Shown: positions 17,248-25,759 of the stretch, one piece after another
How the letters are laid out: every line of letters starts with the position of its first letter
Position numbering within the stretch: position 1 is the stretch's first letter
Assembly (NCBI GenBank): GCA_027306695.1
Contig: DAHUZH010000030.1
Coordinates: 1 to 33,754 of the forward strand
Origin: Acidobacteriaceae bacterium
Lineage (GTDB): Bacteria > Acidobacteriota > Terriglobia > Terriglobales > Acidobacteriaceae
DNA length: 33,754 nucleotides
Reading direction: 5' to 3'
The notes under the pieces: model-generated
Databases searched by the model: none
What the model saw: only the letters and a program-made list of their open reading frames with translations
Told to the model about the DNA's origin: nothing
Translations under genes and position numbers: made by a program

Positions 17248-18966
17248 TTAGAACGGATTCAGCTTGCGAAGTCCCTTCTTCTTTTTGTGTTTACTGGAAG
17301 ACTCCTCGCTGCCATTGAATTTCGGGTTCTTCTTTTTCTTGCCGTGGGCGGTTGTTGTCTGGTTTGCAACATTGACGGGCTGGCCGCCGTGCGGCACATC
17401 ATTGATCTGGTTCGGAGCGTCGGCTGCTTTCTGCGTAGCGGGCAGAGGCGTGTTGTCTTTCGGGGCGACGGTTGGCAACCCGCCATTGTCGCTCTTTGCC
17501 GAAGGCCATACAGCGGGCTGTCCACTTGCGTTGGCTGGTGGCAGTTGGTCCGCAGCAGGTGGCGTACCAGCCGGTTGGGTGGGGGCAGCGTTCGAGTCCG
17601 ATCGCGGTGGGGCCTGATCGGCGTTCGTCGTGGGGGTCTGTCCATTGTTGGAATTGGCGACGGTGCCGTTCATGTTCGTATCGCCGTTGGAAAGATCGTT
17701 CAATTGCAAACTGTTCGACCCGGAAGCATTCGATGGCTGACCGGCTCCAGAAGCATTGGTGGAATTCGCAGCTGGCGCCGTGCCCTGCAGTGTGCCAATT
17801 GCATTGACGTCATTGGAACCGCCGGGAATGTTGGGAGCAGGTTTGCCATCGGGTTTAGCGGCCCATTGCACGTCGGCCATGGCCTCTTTCACCACTGCGG
17901 GGGCTATGATCTGGGTGGGATCGACGAGGCTGGGCTCTCCAACGCGCGCCGCCTGCACGACAGAAGGCCGGGCGGTAATCAGCAGGACGGCCTTGTATTT
18001 AAGATTTACCGGAGCACGGCTCTGTTCCATTGCGGAGCTTTCCGCCACTTCCTGCTGGGTCGGTTCCGGGACGGGCTGATTCATGGCCTCCAGCCGGTCG
18101 CGTGCATCGTCGACGTGCGGGGCCATCGGATATTCCAGAATGACGCGGTCATAGGCATGGGCGGCGCGGCCGGTATACAGCTTCATCAGACGGGCCTTGG
18201 CATCGGGGGGTAGGCGCATCTTTTCAATGTTTTTTGCCTGCGCTTCATAAGCGTCCCCGATGTCGAGCAGCGTTTCATCCATGCGGCTGTATAGGGGAAA
18301 TGTATCGACGACGGACTGCAGGCGGGCAATGGAGGCCGCGTAGTTCATCCGCGTCTCATAAAAATTGCCAATGGCGAACTCGTGGTCGCCGAGGACCTCC
18401 TGCACTTCGCGCAGACGCTGCTTGGCCTGAGGAATCAGGCTGGAATCTGGGTACTGCAGGACCATCACGCGGTATTCTTCTTCGGCGCGGACAGCATTGG
18501 TGGGGTCGCGGTCCGGTTTTTCCATCTGCTTATAATAGATGTCGGCCACCTTCATCTGCGCTTCGGCGGCCTCCGGCTTGTCGGGAAAGAACGTGATGAA
18601 GTCCTTGTACTCCTCTTCCGCCTGCTGCATGGCGGCGGTGCCGCCCTCCTTGTACCAGGTATCGCCGATGGCCAGCTTGGCGCGCATGGAATACTCGGAA
18701 TCTGGATAAGTATTCAGCAGGGTCTGCAGATCAAGCCGGGCGATGTCGTACTTGCCCTTCTTCAGGGCAATCATGGCGCGGTCGAATAGCGCCTTGTCGG
18801 GCTGGCTGGAGGTGACGCTGGCCAGCGCATCGTCCTTTTGCGAAAGCTGTTTGTGCTTGCGGAAGATTCCGGCATGGGCCATGCCGCCGCCGAGAACAAG
18901 CAGGGCGCAGAGAGCAGCACAGCGTTTCCAAGGATGGTTCTGGGAATAATTTATGGTACGACTCAT
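17248..18966 (-). CDS. bamD: BamD/YfiO-family outer-membrane assembly protein with long C-terminal tail
   Basis: BamD is a TPR scaffold of the BAM complex that inserts outer-membrane proteins. TPR-like repeats cover about residues 55-300 (ALKKGKYDIARLDLQTLLNTYPDSEYSMRAKLAIGDTWY and repeats with FFPDKPEA, QYPDSSLIPQAKQRL, TFPLYSR). The protein is 572 residues, over twice E. coli BamD. Residues about 320-572 form a low-complexity Asn/Pro/Thr/Ser/Gln tail ending in Lys-rich clusters. The signal sequence appears to be ordinary type I (cut near AHA-G33); the two cysteines (16, 20) lie before or within the hydrophobic core and do not form a lipobox. Its ATG overlaps the rpe stop (ATGA). It could be a BamD paralogue and not the essential BamD. 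Confidence 0.75.
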   Translation of the reverse strand: MSRTINYSQNHPWKRCAALCALLVLGGGMAHAGIFRKHKQLSQKDDALASVTSSQPDKALFDRAMIALKKGKYDIARLDLQTLLNTYPDSEYSMRAKLAIGDTWYKEGGTAAMQQAEEEYKDFITFFPDKPEAAEAQMKVADIYYKQMEKPDRDPTNAVRAEEEYRVMVLQYPDSSLIPQAKQRLREVQEVLGDHEFAIGNFYETRMNYAASIARLQSVVDTFPLYSRMDETLLDIGDAYEAQAKNIEKMRLPPDAKARLMKLYTGRAAHAYDRVILEYPMAPHVDDARDRLEAMNQPVPEPTQQEVAESSAMEQSRAPVNLKYKAVLLITARPSVVQAARVGEPSLVDPTQIIAPAVVKEAMADVQWAAKPDGKPAPNIPGGSNDVNAIGTLQGTAPAANSTNASGAGQPSNASGSNSLQLNDLSNGDTNMNGTVANSNNGQTPTTNADQAPPRSDSNAAPTQPAGTPPAADQLPPANASGQPAVWPSAKSDNGGLPTVAPKDNTPLPATQKAADAPNQINDVPHGGQPVNVANQTTTAHGKKKKNPKFNGSEESSSKHKKKKGLRKLNPF

Positions 18967-19730
18967 AATGACTTCACCTTAGCAGACTTTTTCGCTTGCC
19001 TGTGCGCCGGGGGAAGCAGTCTGCGATTCTTCCGCGGGGCAGAATGGTTAACGTTTCGGGTTGACTCGCCTGCGGCAACGCGCGCGGCTTGCAATAAAGT
19101 CCGTGCATTTTCTTCCGCGTGCCCATTGCCGAAGACCGCATTGCCCGCCACCAGCAGGTCGGCCCCAGCTTCGACGACCCGCGCGACCGTCTCCATGGCC
19201 ACGCCGCCGTCCACTTCCACGCGATAGTGCAGTCCCATTTCCTCGCGCAGCGCGCACAGGTGCCGGACCTTATCCAGCGTAAATGGAATAAACTTCTGGC
19301 CGCCAAATCCCGGATTGACGCTCATGACCAGGACATGATGCACCATGGGCAGAATGTCGATCAGCAGGTTGACGCGCGTCGCCGGATTGATGACCACCGC
19401 CGGCTGCATACCGTGCTGCGCGATCAGTTCCAGCGAGCGGTGCAGATGGCGGCACGCTTCGTAATGCACGCTCACCCAGTTCGCGCCCGCGTCGGCCAGC
19501 GCGGGAATAAACTCATCCGGGTCCTCAATCATCAAATGGCAGTCGAGCGGCAGCCTGGTCGCTTTACGCAGAGACGCCACGACTGGCGGACCGATCGTAA
19601 TGTTCGGCACAAAATGGCCGTCCATCACATCCACATGGATGACGGTCCCGCCACCGCGCTCCGCAGCCTGGATTTGCTCGGCCAGGCGCGCAAAGTCGGC
19701 GGAAAGAATTGAAGGTGCCAGCTCCACCAC
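18963..19730 (-). CDS. rpe: Ribulose-phosphate 3-epimerase with basic C-terminal tail
   Basis: Rpe interconverts ribulose-5-phosphate and xylulose-5-phosphate in the pentose phosphate pathway. It is a TIM barrel with APSILSADFARL, metal ligands His32 and Asp34 in HVDVMDGHFVPN, His65 in DCHLMIEDP, MSVNPGFGGQ and Asp174 in VEVDGGV. The usual length is about 220; here 255, because about 33 extra residues rich in Lys, Arg and Asn follow the last helix. The start is GTG at 19730, with a second GTG directly after it. The stop overlaps the bamD start (ATGA), so the two are translationally coupled, though no metabolic link is obvious. Confidence 0.93.
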   Translation of the reverse strand: MVELAPSILSADFARLAEQIQAAERGGGTVIHVDVMDGHFVPNITIGPPVVASLRKATRLPLDCHLMIEDPDEFIPALADAGANWVSVHYEACRHLHRSLELIAQHGMQPAVVINPATRVNLLIDILPMVHHVLVMSVNPGFGGQKFIPFTLDKVRHLCALREEMGLHYRVEVDGGVAMETVARVVEAGADLLVAGNAVFGNGHAEENARTLLQAARVAAGESTRNVNHSAPRKNRRLLPPAHRQAKKSAKVKSL

Positions 19731-19802
19731 GATGGTTTCAGTCTATCAGCGGAGGCGGTGTCGCGCTTGCGTCCTCCTATAGTTCAAGACGCATCCGGCG
19801 TT

Positions 19803-21404
19803 TCAGGGTGAGCAGGGAAGTTGGCCGCCATGCTGTACCAGGGTCCATCCTTTGGAGATGGCCAGGGCCTGTTCCCGGCAAGGCAGCAGAAAATAAACCG
19901 GATGCGGTGCAAATGGGTCGCCAACGTTGCTGCCCGGCACGAGTCCGACCACAGGATAGTGGCTTTGGAGATCGGACGGCAGCCAGCTCTGCCCAGCCAG
20001 TGCGGACGCGGGCACATCGTCGAGGACGATGGCGTCAAATTGTTCCTGGTCGATCTCGGCGCGGATGGCCGCCAGCAGCGGTTGACGAATCTGGGGATCG
20101 TTGGGGCGCAGCGCGTCGTGCAGCGCGGCGGAGTCGGGATGCGAGGACTTGCCCGCTGCCACTGCAAGATATGGATTGGAGGGCAGAAATACATCGCCGG
20201 GAAATGTGCGCAGCCACGCGGACAATTTTTCCCGCGAGGCAATCAGGTCGCGATGGGGAACCTGGTCGTGCGGATTGTAGATCCAACAGACCAGCGGGAT
20301 GCACGCCGCCGCCAATAGAAGAATACGGGCGCGTTCGCGACAGGAATCTCGCGCCAGCGAGGCGTCCAGCCGCCCGAAGGAGATGCCGAACACGATGGCG
20401 AGCACGGCATACACGGGCATGGGCGTGTTGGCCGTCGCGCCGCCATGGGCCTGCAAAAACCAGCAGAGCGCGAAGGTGGAAATTCCAGCCAGCAGGTAAA
20501 AGCGCGTCGTCGAACTGCGGATATCAGGACGCGCGCGACTCCACGCCAGCGCAATCACGAGCAGCGTGATGCCGAATGGCGCCAGCATCTCCGAAGGAAT
20601 GAAAAATACCGCCGGACGCAGCAGCAAGTCGGAGTTTGCGTGGGGAACGGTAAATGCATAGAACCAGAACCAGCCGTGGGTGGCATGGTCCAGCAGCCGC
20701 ACGCTGATGCCCATCATCAGCAGGAAACTTCCCAGCCCGACCAGCACGCGGCGTGGACGTTTCCAGTCATAGCACAGCATTACCAGCGCCACCGGAAAGA
20801 TGGTTTGCTTGGCCAGGAAAGCAAGCGTCCAGGCGAGAGCGGCGAGAATGGGATGCAACCGGCGCGTGCAAAGCAACGCGAGCAGCAGCAGCAGAACATA
20901 AAGCGCGTCCAGGCGTCCGAGGTCGAACCATTCGCGGGTCCACGGATACGCCGCCGCATATAAAGCTGCACCGAAGAGCGCGGCCAGATGCCTGCGGGTT
21001 TTCGTCCCGCGCGTGTCGAATAGGACCAGAACGTAAATGACCGCCAGCGAAGCGCAGGTGCTCAGCAGAGAAATCAGTCGTAGCGGCAGAAAGCTGGGAC
21101 CGAGCAGGCGGACGGCCCATCCAGAAACGTAGTAATAAACGGGCGCATACATGTACGGAATAAAGCTGAAGTTGGGCCGCACATAGATGGGCAGGTGATG
21201 GGCCACGCGGATGGCGGCCAGCAGCATGGGACCTTCCAGTTGCTCCAGCGGAACCGGACTATGCAGCCGCTTCAGGCTGGTGATGAAAAACAGAATGATC
21301 GGCGTGAGCGCGAGGAAGGCCGCTGCCACTTCCAGCCGGGAACACCAGCGCGAAATGGCGGCGAGGCGTGAAGGCATTGCAGGCGAGAAACTGGACCCAC
21401 TCAC
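19803..21404 (-). CDS. GT-C superfamily integral membrane glycosyltransferase (PMT/ArnT-like)
   Basis: This protein of about 533 residues has around ten to twelve predicted membrane spans and a soluble C-terminal part from about residue 400. The first extracytoplasmic loop has EQLEGPMLLAAI, where GT-C enzymes place an acidic catalytic residue, followed by PIYVRPNFSFIPYMYAPVYYYVSG. Such proteins use polyprenyl-phosphate sugars to modify proteins, lipids or polysaccharides outside the membrane. The substrate is unknown. The start is unclear: GTG 21404 or ATG 21377, neither with a strong ribosome binding site. It sits 66 bases after the S9 peptidase gene and 72 bases before rpe. Confidence 0.72.
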   Translation of the reverse strand: MSGSSFSPAMPSRLAAISRWCSRLEVAAAFLALTPIILFFITSLKRLHSPVPLEQLEGPMLLAAIRVAHHLPIYVRPNFSFIPYMYAPVYYYVSGWAVRLLGPSFLPLRLISLLSTCASLAVIYVLVLFDTRGTKTRRHLAALFGAALYAAAYPWTREWFDLGRLDALYVLLLLLALLCTRRLHPILAALAWTLAFLAKQTIFPVALVMLCYDWKRPRRVLVGLGSFLLMMGISVRLLDHATHGWFWFYAFTVPHANSDLLLRPAVFFIPSEMLAPFGITLLVIALAWSRARPDIRSSTTRFYLLAGISTFALCWFLQAHGGATANTPMPVYAVLAIVFGISFGRLDASLARDSCRERARILLLAAACIPLVCWIYNPHDQVPHRDLIASREKLSAWLRTFPGDVFLPSNPYLAVAAGKSSHPDSAALHDALRPNDPQIRQPLLAAIRAEIDQEQFDAIVLDDVPASALAGQSWLPSDLQSHYPVVGLVPGSNVGDPFAPHPVYFLLPCREQALAISKGWTLVQHGGQLPCSP

Positions 21405-21470
21405 GCGGAGTAACTTTCTCTGGAGGAAAGCGGCGTGCAGAGCGGCTCCCGCGACGGAGAATGCAGTTTG

Positions 21471-23618
21471 TTATTTGCCCGCTTTGTCATACTTCTCCAG
21501 CCATTGCATTTCGTCGCGTACCTTGATGTAACCGTGCCATGGATTGTTCGCCAGACCGTGGCCTTCGCCGGGAAACACCAGAAAAACATGCGGAACGTTT
21601 TCCGTTTGCAAGGCGCGCTCCAGCAGATAGCCCTGCTCGGCGGCGACGCGAATGTCGGCCCCACCGATCACGTCATGCACCGGCGTCTTCACCTTATCGA
21701 ACTGAAACAGCGCGGCCTCGCTTTGATAGCGGGCCGGCTGCTGCCATGGGAGTCCGCCCAGAATCCACGCATCGTCGTAGGGCATATCGTCATTGCCCCA
21801 GTTGGATGCATGTTCGACGGCCCCCGCGCCGGAGACCGCCGAGCGGAAGCGTGTCGTTTGCGTGATGAGCCAGTCGGTCATGTATCCGCCGTAACTGTAG
21901 CCGCCCACGGCGAGATGGTTCGGGTCGGCAACGCCGTCAGCGACGAGCTTGTCCACGCCGGCAAGAATATCTTTTCCGGGGAGTGACACGATTTCCGGTC
22001 GAATCTCCAGCTCGAACTGGTCGCCATAACCGCTGGAACCGCGATAATTCGGGCGAAAGACGAGCCAGTTATTGTCCGCCGCTAGAATGGCCCAGTCGTA
22101 CCAGTCCGCGCCGAAGCGGTTGCCATCGGCATCGCCCGGCCCGCCGTGGATCAGCGTAAACATGCGCAGATGCTTCTGGCCGAACTTTCCCGGCGGATAG
22201 AGCAGCACGCCTTGCACAGGCGTGCCGTCCGGGGACTTCCAGTTGTAAACGGACCACTGGGGCAGTGCGCGTTCGGTAAAGAGTTTGTTGAACTGCGTGA
22301 TTGGTTTGGACTGCGCTAGGTGCGCGGCGTCTTCGGCGATGTAGACTTCTCCGGGTTCGTCAATGGCGGAGTGGGTGAAGAGAATTTTTGGAGTCTTACT
22401 AGCCGTGACGATTGCGCCGTACGTTCCCGCGATGCCAGACAGTTTGTTCGCCTTCGGGCCGGTCACATCGTAGAGTTGCGTCTGCGTGCCGGTCTCGCCC
22501 GCTCCAAGCAGGCCGCCATGGTTGGCCACCGCATAGCGTTCCCAGCTTCCGCCGTAGTCGCTGCCGAGGCGCGTCAACTTGCCGCTGGCTACGTCGATGC
22601 CGTACAACCGGCCCTGCACGTCCTCATAGGCATGCTCTGCCGATCCTGAAGCAGCACCCACGTTAAAGTAGAGCGTTTCGCTGTTCCGGCCCCAGCGAAG
22701 ATTGCTTTCATAGCCTTCATTATGGGTCAGCCTGCGCGGGGTCGCGCCGGTCGCATTCGCGGAAACCAGATAGATTTCATAGTCCGCCGGGTTTTCCTGA
22801 CGATTGATGACAGAACGGCTCTCAAAGGCCAGCGTGCTGCCATCGGGCGAAGCGACCAACTCCTCGATGGCCAATGGACTCTGCGCGATCACGACGGCAT
22901 GGGTGGGCAGCGGCAGTTTTTTTCTCGCATCGGGCTTGTCGTTCGCGGCGGAGGCCAGCAGATGCTTCGGTTGCGGAATGGCATCGGTGATCGGCAATCG
23001 AAGAATGTCATCGCCGCGCCGCTGCTTGCGCCAGCGAACCGTGTCTTTCCAGGTCTGCTTCTCAGCTTTGTCCGCGTCCGGGGAGATGGGCTGCTGCGTG
23101 GCGACAAAAATCGACTTGCCGTCGCCGGACCAGGTGTAGGCGTCCACGCTCAGCGGCTCGCGATACAGCGGAAATGCATCGCCGCCATCGACCGGCAGAA
23201 TCCACACGCGCTCCGCTGCATCTTTAGCTGCCTGTCCTTCGTCGATCAATGGACGGTTCGAGCGGAATGCAATGTATTTTCCGTCCGGCGAATAATGCGG
23301 ATTGCTGTCGTGCCCGGTTGAGCTGAGCGGCGTGACGGAATTGTCCTTCGCATGCCACATCCATAAATCTGTGCGGAAGCGGTTCTGTTTCCAGTCGGCG
23401 CGAGCGGTCCCAATCACCGCTGAGCTGCCGTCTGGGGCGAGCGCCAGACCGCGAATCTCAATGTAACTGAAGAACTCATCCAGACTGATGGGAGGTTTGG
23501 CCCCGGACGATCTGTTGCTTTGGGCTGCGAAAGGCTGCGCGGACAGCGAGACAACGCCCAGGGACAAAAGACCGAGGCTGAGGAAGTGGAGATACGGAAG
23601 CCTTTTGCGAATTTTCAT
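21471..23618 (-). CDS. Secreted S9 family prolyl-oligopeptidase-like serine peptidase
   Basis: This is a 715-residue exported peptidase of the acylaminoacyl-peptidase/DPP type. I chose ATG 23618, which gives a clear signal peptide (LSLGLLSLGVVSLSAQPFAAQ); the reading frame stays open 87 codons further upstream but that part overlaps the preceding gene. Residues about 40-440 form a WD40-like beta-propeller (YSPDGKYIAFRSNRP, WSGDGKSIFVA, ASPDGSTLAFESR). The C-terminal alpha/beta hydrolase domain has HGGPGDADG, GGYSYGGYM with Ser575, GGADIRV with Asp655 and GEGHGL with His687. The full catalytic triad is present. It probably digests peptides in the periplasm or outside. It starts 19 bases after the UvrC-like gene, so the two may be co-transcribed without functional kinship. 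Confidence 0.9.
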   Translation of the reverse strand: MKIRKRLPYLHFLSLGLLSLGVVSLSAQPFAAQSNRSSGAKPPISLDEFFSYIEIRGLALAPDGSSAVIGTARADWKQNRFRTDLWMWHAKDNSVTPLSSTGHDSNPHYSPDGKYIAFRSNRPLIDEGQAAKDAAERVWILPVDGGDAFPLYREPLSVDAYTWSGDGKSIFVATQQPISPDADKAEKQTWKDTVRWRKQRRGDDILRLPITDAIPQPKHLLASAANDKPDARKKLPLPTHAVVIAQSPLAIEELVASPDGSTLAFESRSVINRQENPADYEIYLVSANATGATPRRLTHNEGYESNLRWGRNSETLYFNVGAASGSAEHAYEDVQGRLYGIDVASGKLTRLGSDYGGSWERYAVANHGGLLGAGETGTQTQLYDVTGPKANKLSGIAGTYGAIVTASKTPKILFTHSAIDEPGEVYIAEDAAHLAQSKPITQFNKLFTERALPQWSVYNWKSPDGTPVQGVLLYPPGKFGQKHLRMFTLIHGGPGDADGNRFGADWYDWAILAADNNWLVFRPNYRGSSGYGDQFELEIRPEIVSLPGKDILAGVDKLVADGVADPNHLAVGGYSYGGYMTDWLITQTTRFRSAVSGAGAVEHASNWGNDDMPYDDAWILGGLPWQQPARYQSEAALFQFDKVKTPVHDVIGGADIRVAAEQGYLLERALQTENVPHVFLVFPGEGHGLANNPWHGYIKVRDEMQWLEKYDKAGK

Positions 23619-23637
23619 AAGAGTGGAAAAAATCGTA

Positions 23638-25098
23638 TCACAGCGCGGGAAAATCTCCAGAAGACGCTGGCAAGGCGGAATCGCCGGAAGCGTCTGGCAG
23701 TTCTTTTTGCCCGCAAAAGACGCGGGAGATGCCGCGTAGAACGCGCGAGAGGGGAAACGCGGGGCCGCCGTCTGGATCGTGGGTTTTGGCCTCCTCGCGA
23801 AAGAAGATTTCTCCCGTGCGCCGGGTAGGGGGACGATAATACCAGCGCGCCAGCAGCGAAAGATGCTCCGCCAACTCATCGGCGGTAAATTTGGTGGCGC
23901 GCGACTCGGTTTCCAGTTCGTCGAGCACAGCCCGAAGCCGCTGTTCCAGTCGTCCTCGCGTCAGCGGTTTGGTTGTTGATGATGTAGGTGCGTTTGGATT
24001 GGCCTCCGCGCTCCCGGTTTGCGGTGGAGCTTCCAGCGGCGTTGGTTCCAGCAGCGTGGGGTGCGCGAACAGAGAAGTGGACCCCGCGCGCTCATTGGGA
24101 TGGCGCATGCCTTCGACGGAGTAGAAACACGGGCCTGCAATTCTGCCCGAACGGACGAGAAAGATGGCGACATCGCTGGCTTCCGTCCGCAATGGACGAT
24201 TGGACATTTTTTCCGCTCGCGATGGCGTGGAAGACGTCTGCACGCCGACATGCGAAACCGCCGGCTGCACGACGAGCGCGTCCAACTCCGCCAACGGACG
24301 CACCAGCGGGGCGGCCTGCTGCGCGACGGTCTTCATTTTCTGGATGCGCTGATGCAGGCGGGCCGCTGTTTCAAAGTCCAGCGCCGTAGAGGCGGCCTCG
24401 CGCTCTTTCTCCAACTGCGCAATCGTCGATGCGCCGCGCGAGGCAAGATATTCGCGGACACGCTGCGCTTCCTCGGCATAGCGCTCGTCGGAGCAGCCCT
24501 TGAAACACGGTGCCAGGCACATCTTCATCTCGGAGTAGACGCAGCCGGGAAATGCCGGGTCGGGATTTAGCTCTTCCGTGCAGCGCCGCAATTCAAAAAA
24601 ATTCAGCGAGTCGTCGAGGAAACGCTCCGCCGGTGTCCGCGAAGGAAACGGTCCATAGGTCGAGGCCAACGCGCGCTGCGTCACGCGGTTGGTGACATAC
24701 ACGCGGGGATAGGCGTTTTCCGAGGCCATCCGCAACAGGGCAGGTTTGCGTAGATGGAGATGCTCGCGCACTCGTTCGCCGCAGTAGGTGCGCACCGCCT
24801 GGAGCAGCAGCAGCGCGGTGGCAAACTCCGAACCAACTTCAGAGTAAGCAAGGCGCGCCGCGCGTCCGCCAAGATGCAGCCGCTTGGTCCCGGCAAATGC
24901 GGGAGCGAGCAGCCGATGCATGCGCCGCCGCAGGTCCGCGGTCTTCGAGATATACGGTTCGCTCTGCGGGTCCGGCCCGAAGAGCGCGAAGACTGCTGGC
25001 CGCCCGGGCATCTCATCCAGCCACGGCTGCAAGGCATCTTCGGGGATGGTCAGCGAATGTTCAAACACACGCCGATTGTAGTCGTTTCGATATACCAA
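23638..25098 (-). CDS. UvrC-like protein with degenerate GIY-YIG domain and no C-terminal nuclease half
   Basis: The 486-residue protein matches the N-terminal half of UvrC. The GIY-YIG region is degenerate: the usual PGVY is PAVF (Phe37 in place of the catalytic Tyr) and YVGK is YISK, although DLRRRMHRLL is kept. The usual E-A-L-L-L-E reads T-A-L-L-L-L-Q (94-100). The four cysteines of the UvrC cluster region are conserved (173, 186, 194, 198), and a UvrB-binding UVR motif covers about 226-260 (EKEREAASTALDFETAARL). The C-terminal endonuclease-V-like and helix-hairpin-helix domains are missing; a divergent region and a Thr/Pro linker replace them. It may be a UvrB-binding paralogue without nuclease activity. 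The start is uncertain (TTG 25098 or GTG 25068). Confidence 0.75.
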   Translation of the reverse strand: MVYRNDYNRRVFEHSLTIPEDALQPWLDEMPGRPAVFALFGPDPQSEPYISKTADLRRRMHRLLAPAFAGTKRLHLGGRAARLAYSEVGSEFATALLLLQAVRTYCGERVREHLHLRKPALLRMASENAYPRVYVTNRVTQRALASTYGPFPSRTPAERFLDDSLNFFELRRCTEELNPDPAFPGCVYSEMKMCLAPCFKGCSDERYAEEAQRVREYLASRGASTIAQLEKEREAASTALDFETAARLHQRIQKMKTVAQQAAPLVRPLAELDALVVQPAVSHVGVQTSSTPSRAEKMSNRPLRTEASDVAIFLVRSGRIAGPCFYSVEGMRHPNERAGSTSLFAHPTLLEPTPLEAPPQTGSAEANPNAPTSSTTKPLTRGRLEQRLRAVLDELETESRATKFTADELAEHLSLLARWYYRPPTRRTGEIFFREEAKTHDPDGGPAFPLSRVLRGISRVFCGQKELPDASGDSALPASSGDFPAL

Positions 25099-25158
25099 AT
25101 GGCAGCACTGGAACTTGTGGCTAAAGCGCTAACAGATGGTGTAGTTATTTGTGAAAGG

Positions 25159-25285
25159 GAGTCATTCTGAACGGAGGTCGCCGCAGGTAGCTGCGGCGAC
25201 TGATCGATGTGAAGAATCCAGAGAATACTGGCTTGGGTTGCGACGCCATCGTCCTCTGGATTTTTCGCTTCGCTCAGAATGACTC
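25159..25285. repeat. 127-base intergenic inverted-repeat element (element A)
   Basis: This lies between fmdB-like and the UvrC-like gene. It has perfect 12-base terminal inverted repeats (GAGTCATTCTGA at 25159-25170 and its complement at 25274-25285). Inside are a perfect 10-base stem with 4-base loop (25177-25200) and a second inverted pair, AATCCAGAG at 25215-25223 with CTCTGGATT at 25254-25262. No coding sequence is evident. It resembles non-autonomous MITE or REP-type elements and shares end sequences with elements at 29379 and 33161. Confidence 0.75.
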
Positions 25286-25332
25286 CTCCGTCTTTAACAA
25301 CTACAGCATCTGTAATTCGGCTATTAAAGATG

Positions 25333-25722
25333 CTACTGCGTCGGTTTCAAACTGCCCGAACTGGATTTGCTGGGGGATGGATTGGCTGGTGCGCTTGCCG
25401 CAGCATTCGACGGTGCGGATTCGCTGGAGGTTTTTGTTTCGCTGGAACTGGCGCTGATGTTTTCCGCTTTGCTCTCCGACGCGCTTTCGGATTTGCCGTC
25501 CGTCTTATTCTCTTTATCGCCGGAAGATGCAGACTTGCCGCCCGACTTTGCGTAGTCGTTGATGTACCAGCCCGCGCCTTTGAACTGAATGGCTGGAGCG
25601 GAGATGACGCGCTCCAGTTCTCCGCCACATTTTGGACAAATCTTTTCTTGTGGCGCGCTGAAACTCTGGATCTTTTCCATGCGCTGGCGGCACTGCTTGC
25701 ATTCGTATTCGTAGAGCGGCAT
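25333..25722 (-). CDS. FmdB-family zinc ribbon protein with Ser-rich tail
   Basis: This is a 129-residue small protein. The first 60 residues are the FmdB/CxxC_CXXC_SSSS domain: MPLYEYECKQCRQRME, then KICPKCGGELERVISAPAIQFKGAGWY, with two CxxC pairs that should bind zinc. FmdB-type proteins are named as putative regulators but the biochemical role is not established. The C-terminal 70 residues are a low-complexity Ser/Lys/Glu/Ala tail, likely disordered. It lies 37 bases after serA on the same strand, so it probably shares that transcript. Element A follows it. Confidence 0.85.
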   Translation of the reverse strand: MPLYEYECKQCRQRMEKIQSFSAPQEKICPKCGGELERVISAPAIQFKGAGWYINDYAKSGGKSASSGDKENKTDGKSESASESKAENISASSSETKTSSESAPSNAAASAPANPSPSKSSSGSLKPTQ

Positions 25723-25759
25723 GTAGGAGGTCCCTCGTTCGTCGGTGGTGCAAAAGAGC

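Noticed and set aside
23619-23879. 87-codon N-terminal extension of the S9 peptidase
   Set aside because: It overlaps the UvrC-like gene and precedes a clear signal peptide at ATG 23618. The extra residues would block secretion.
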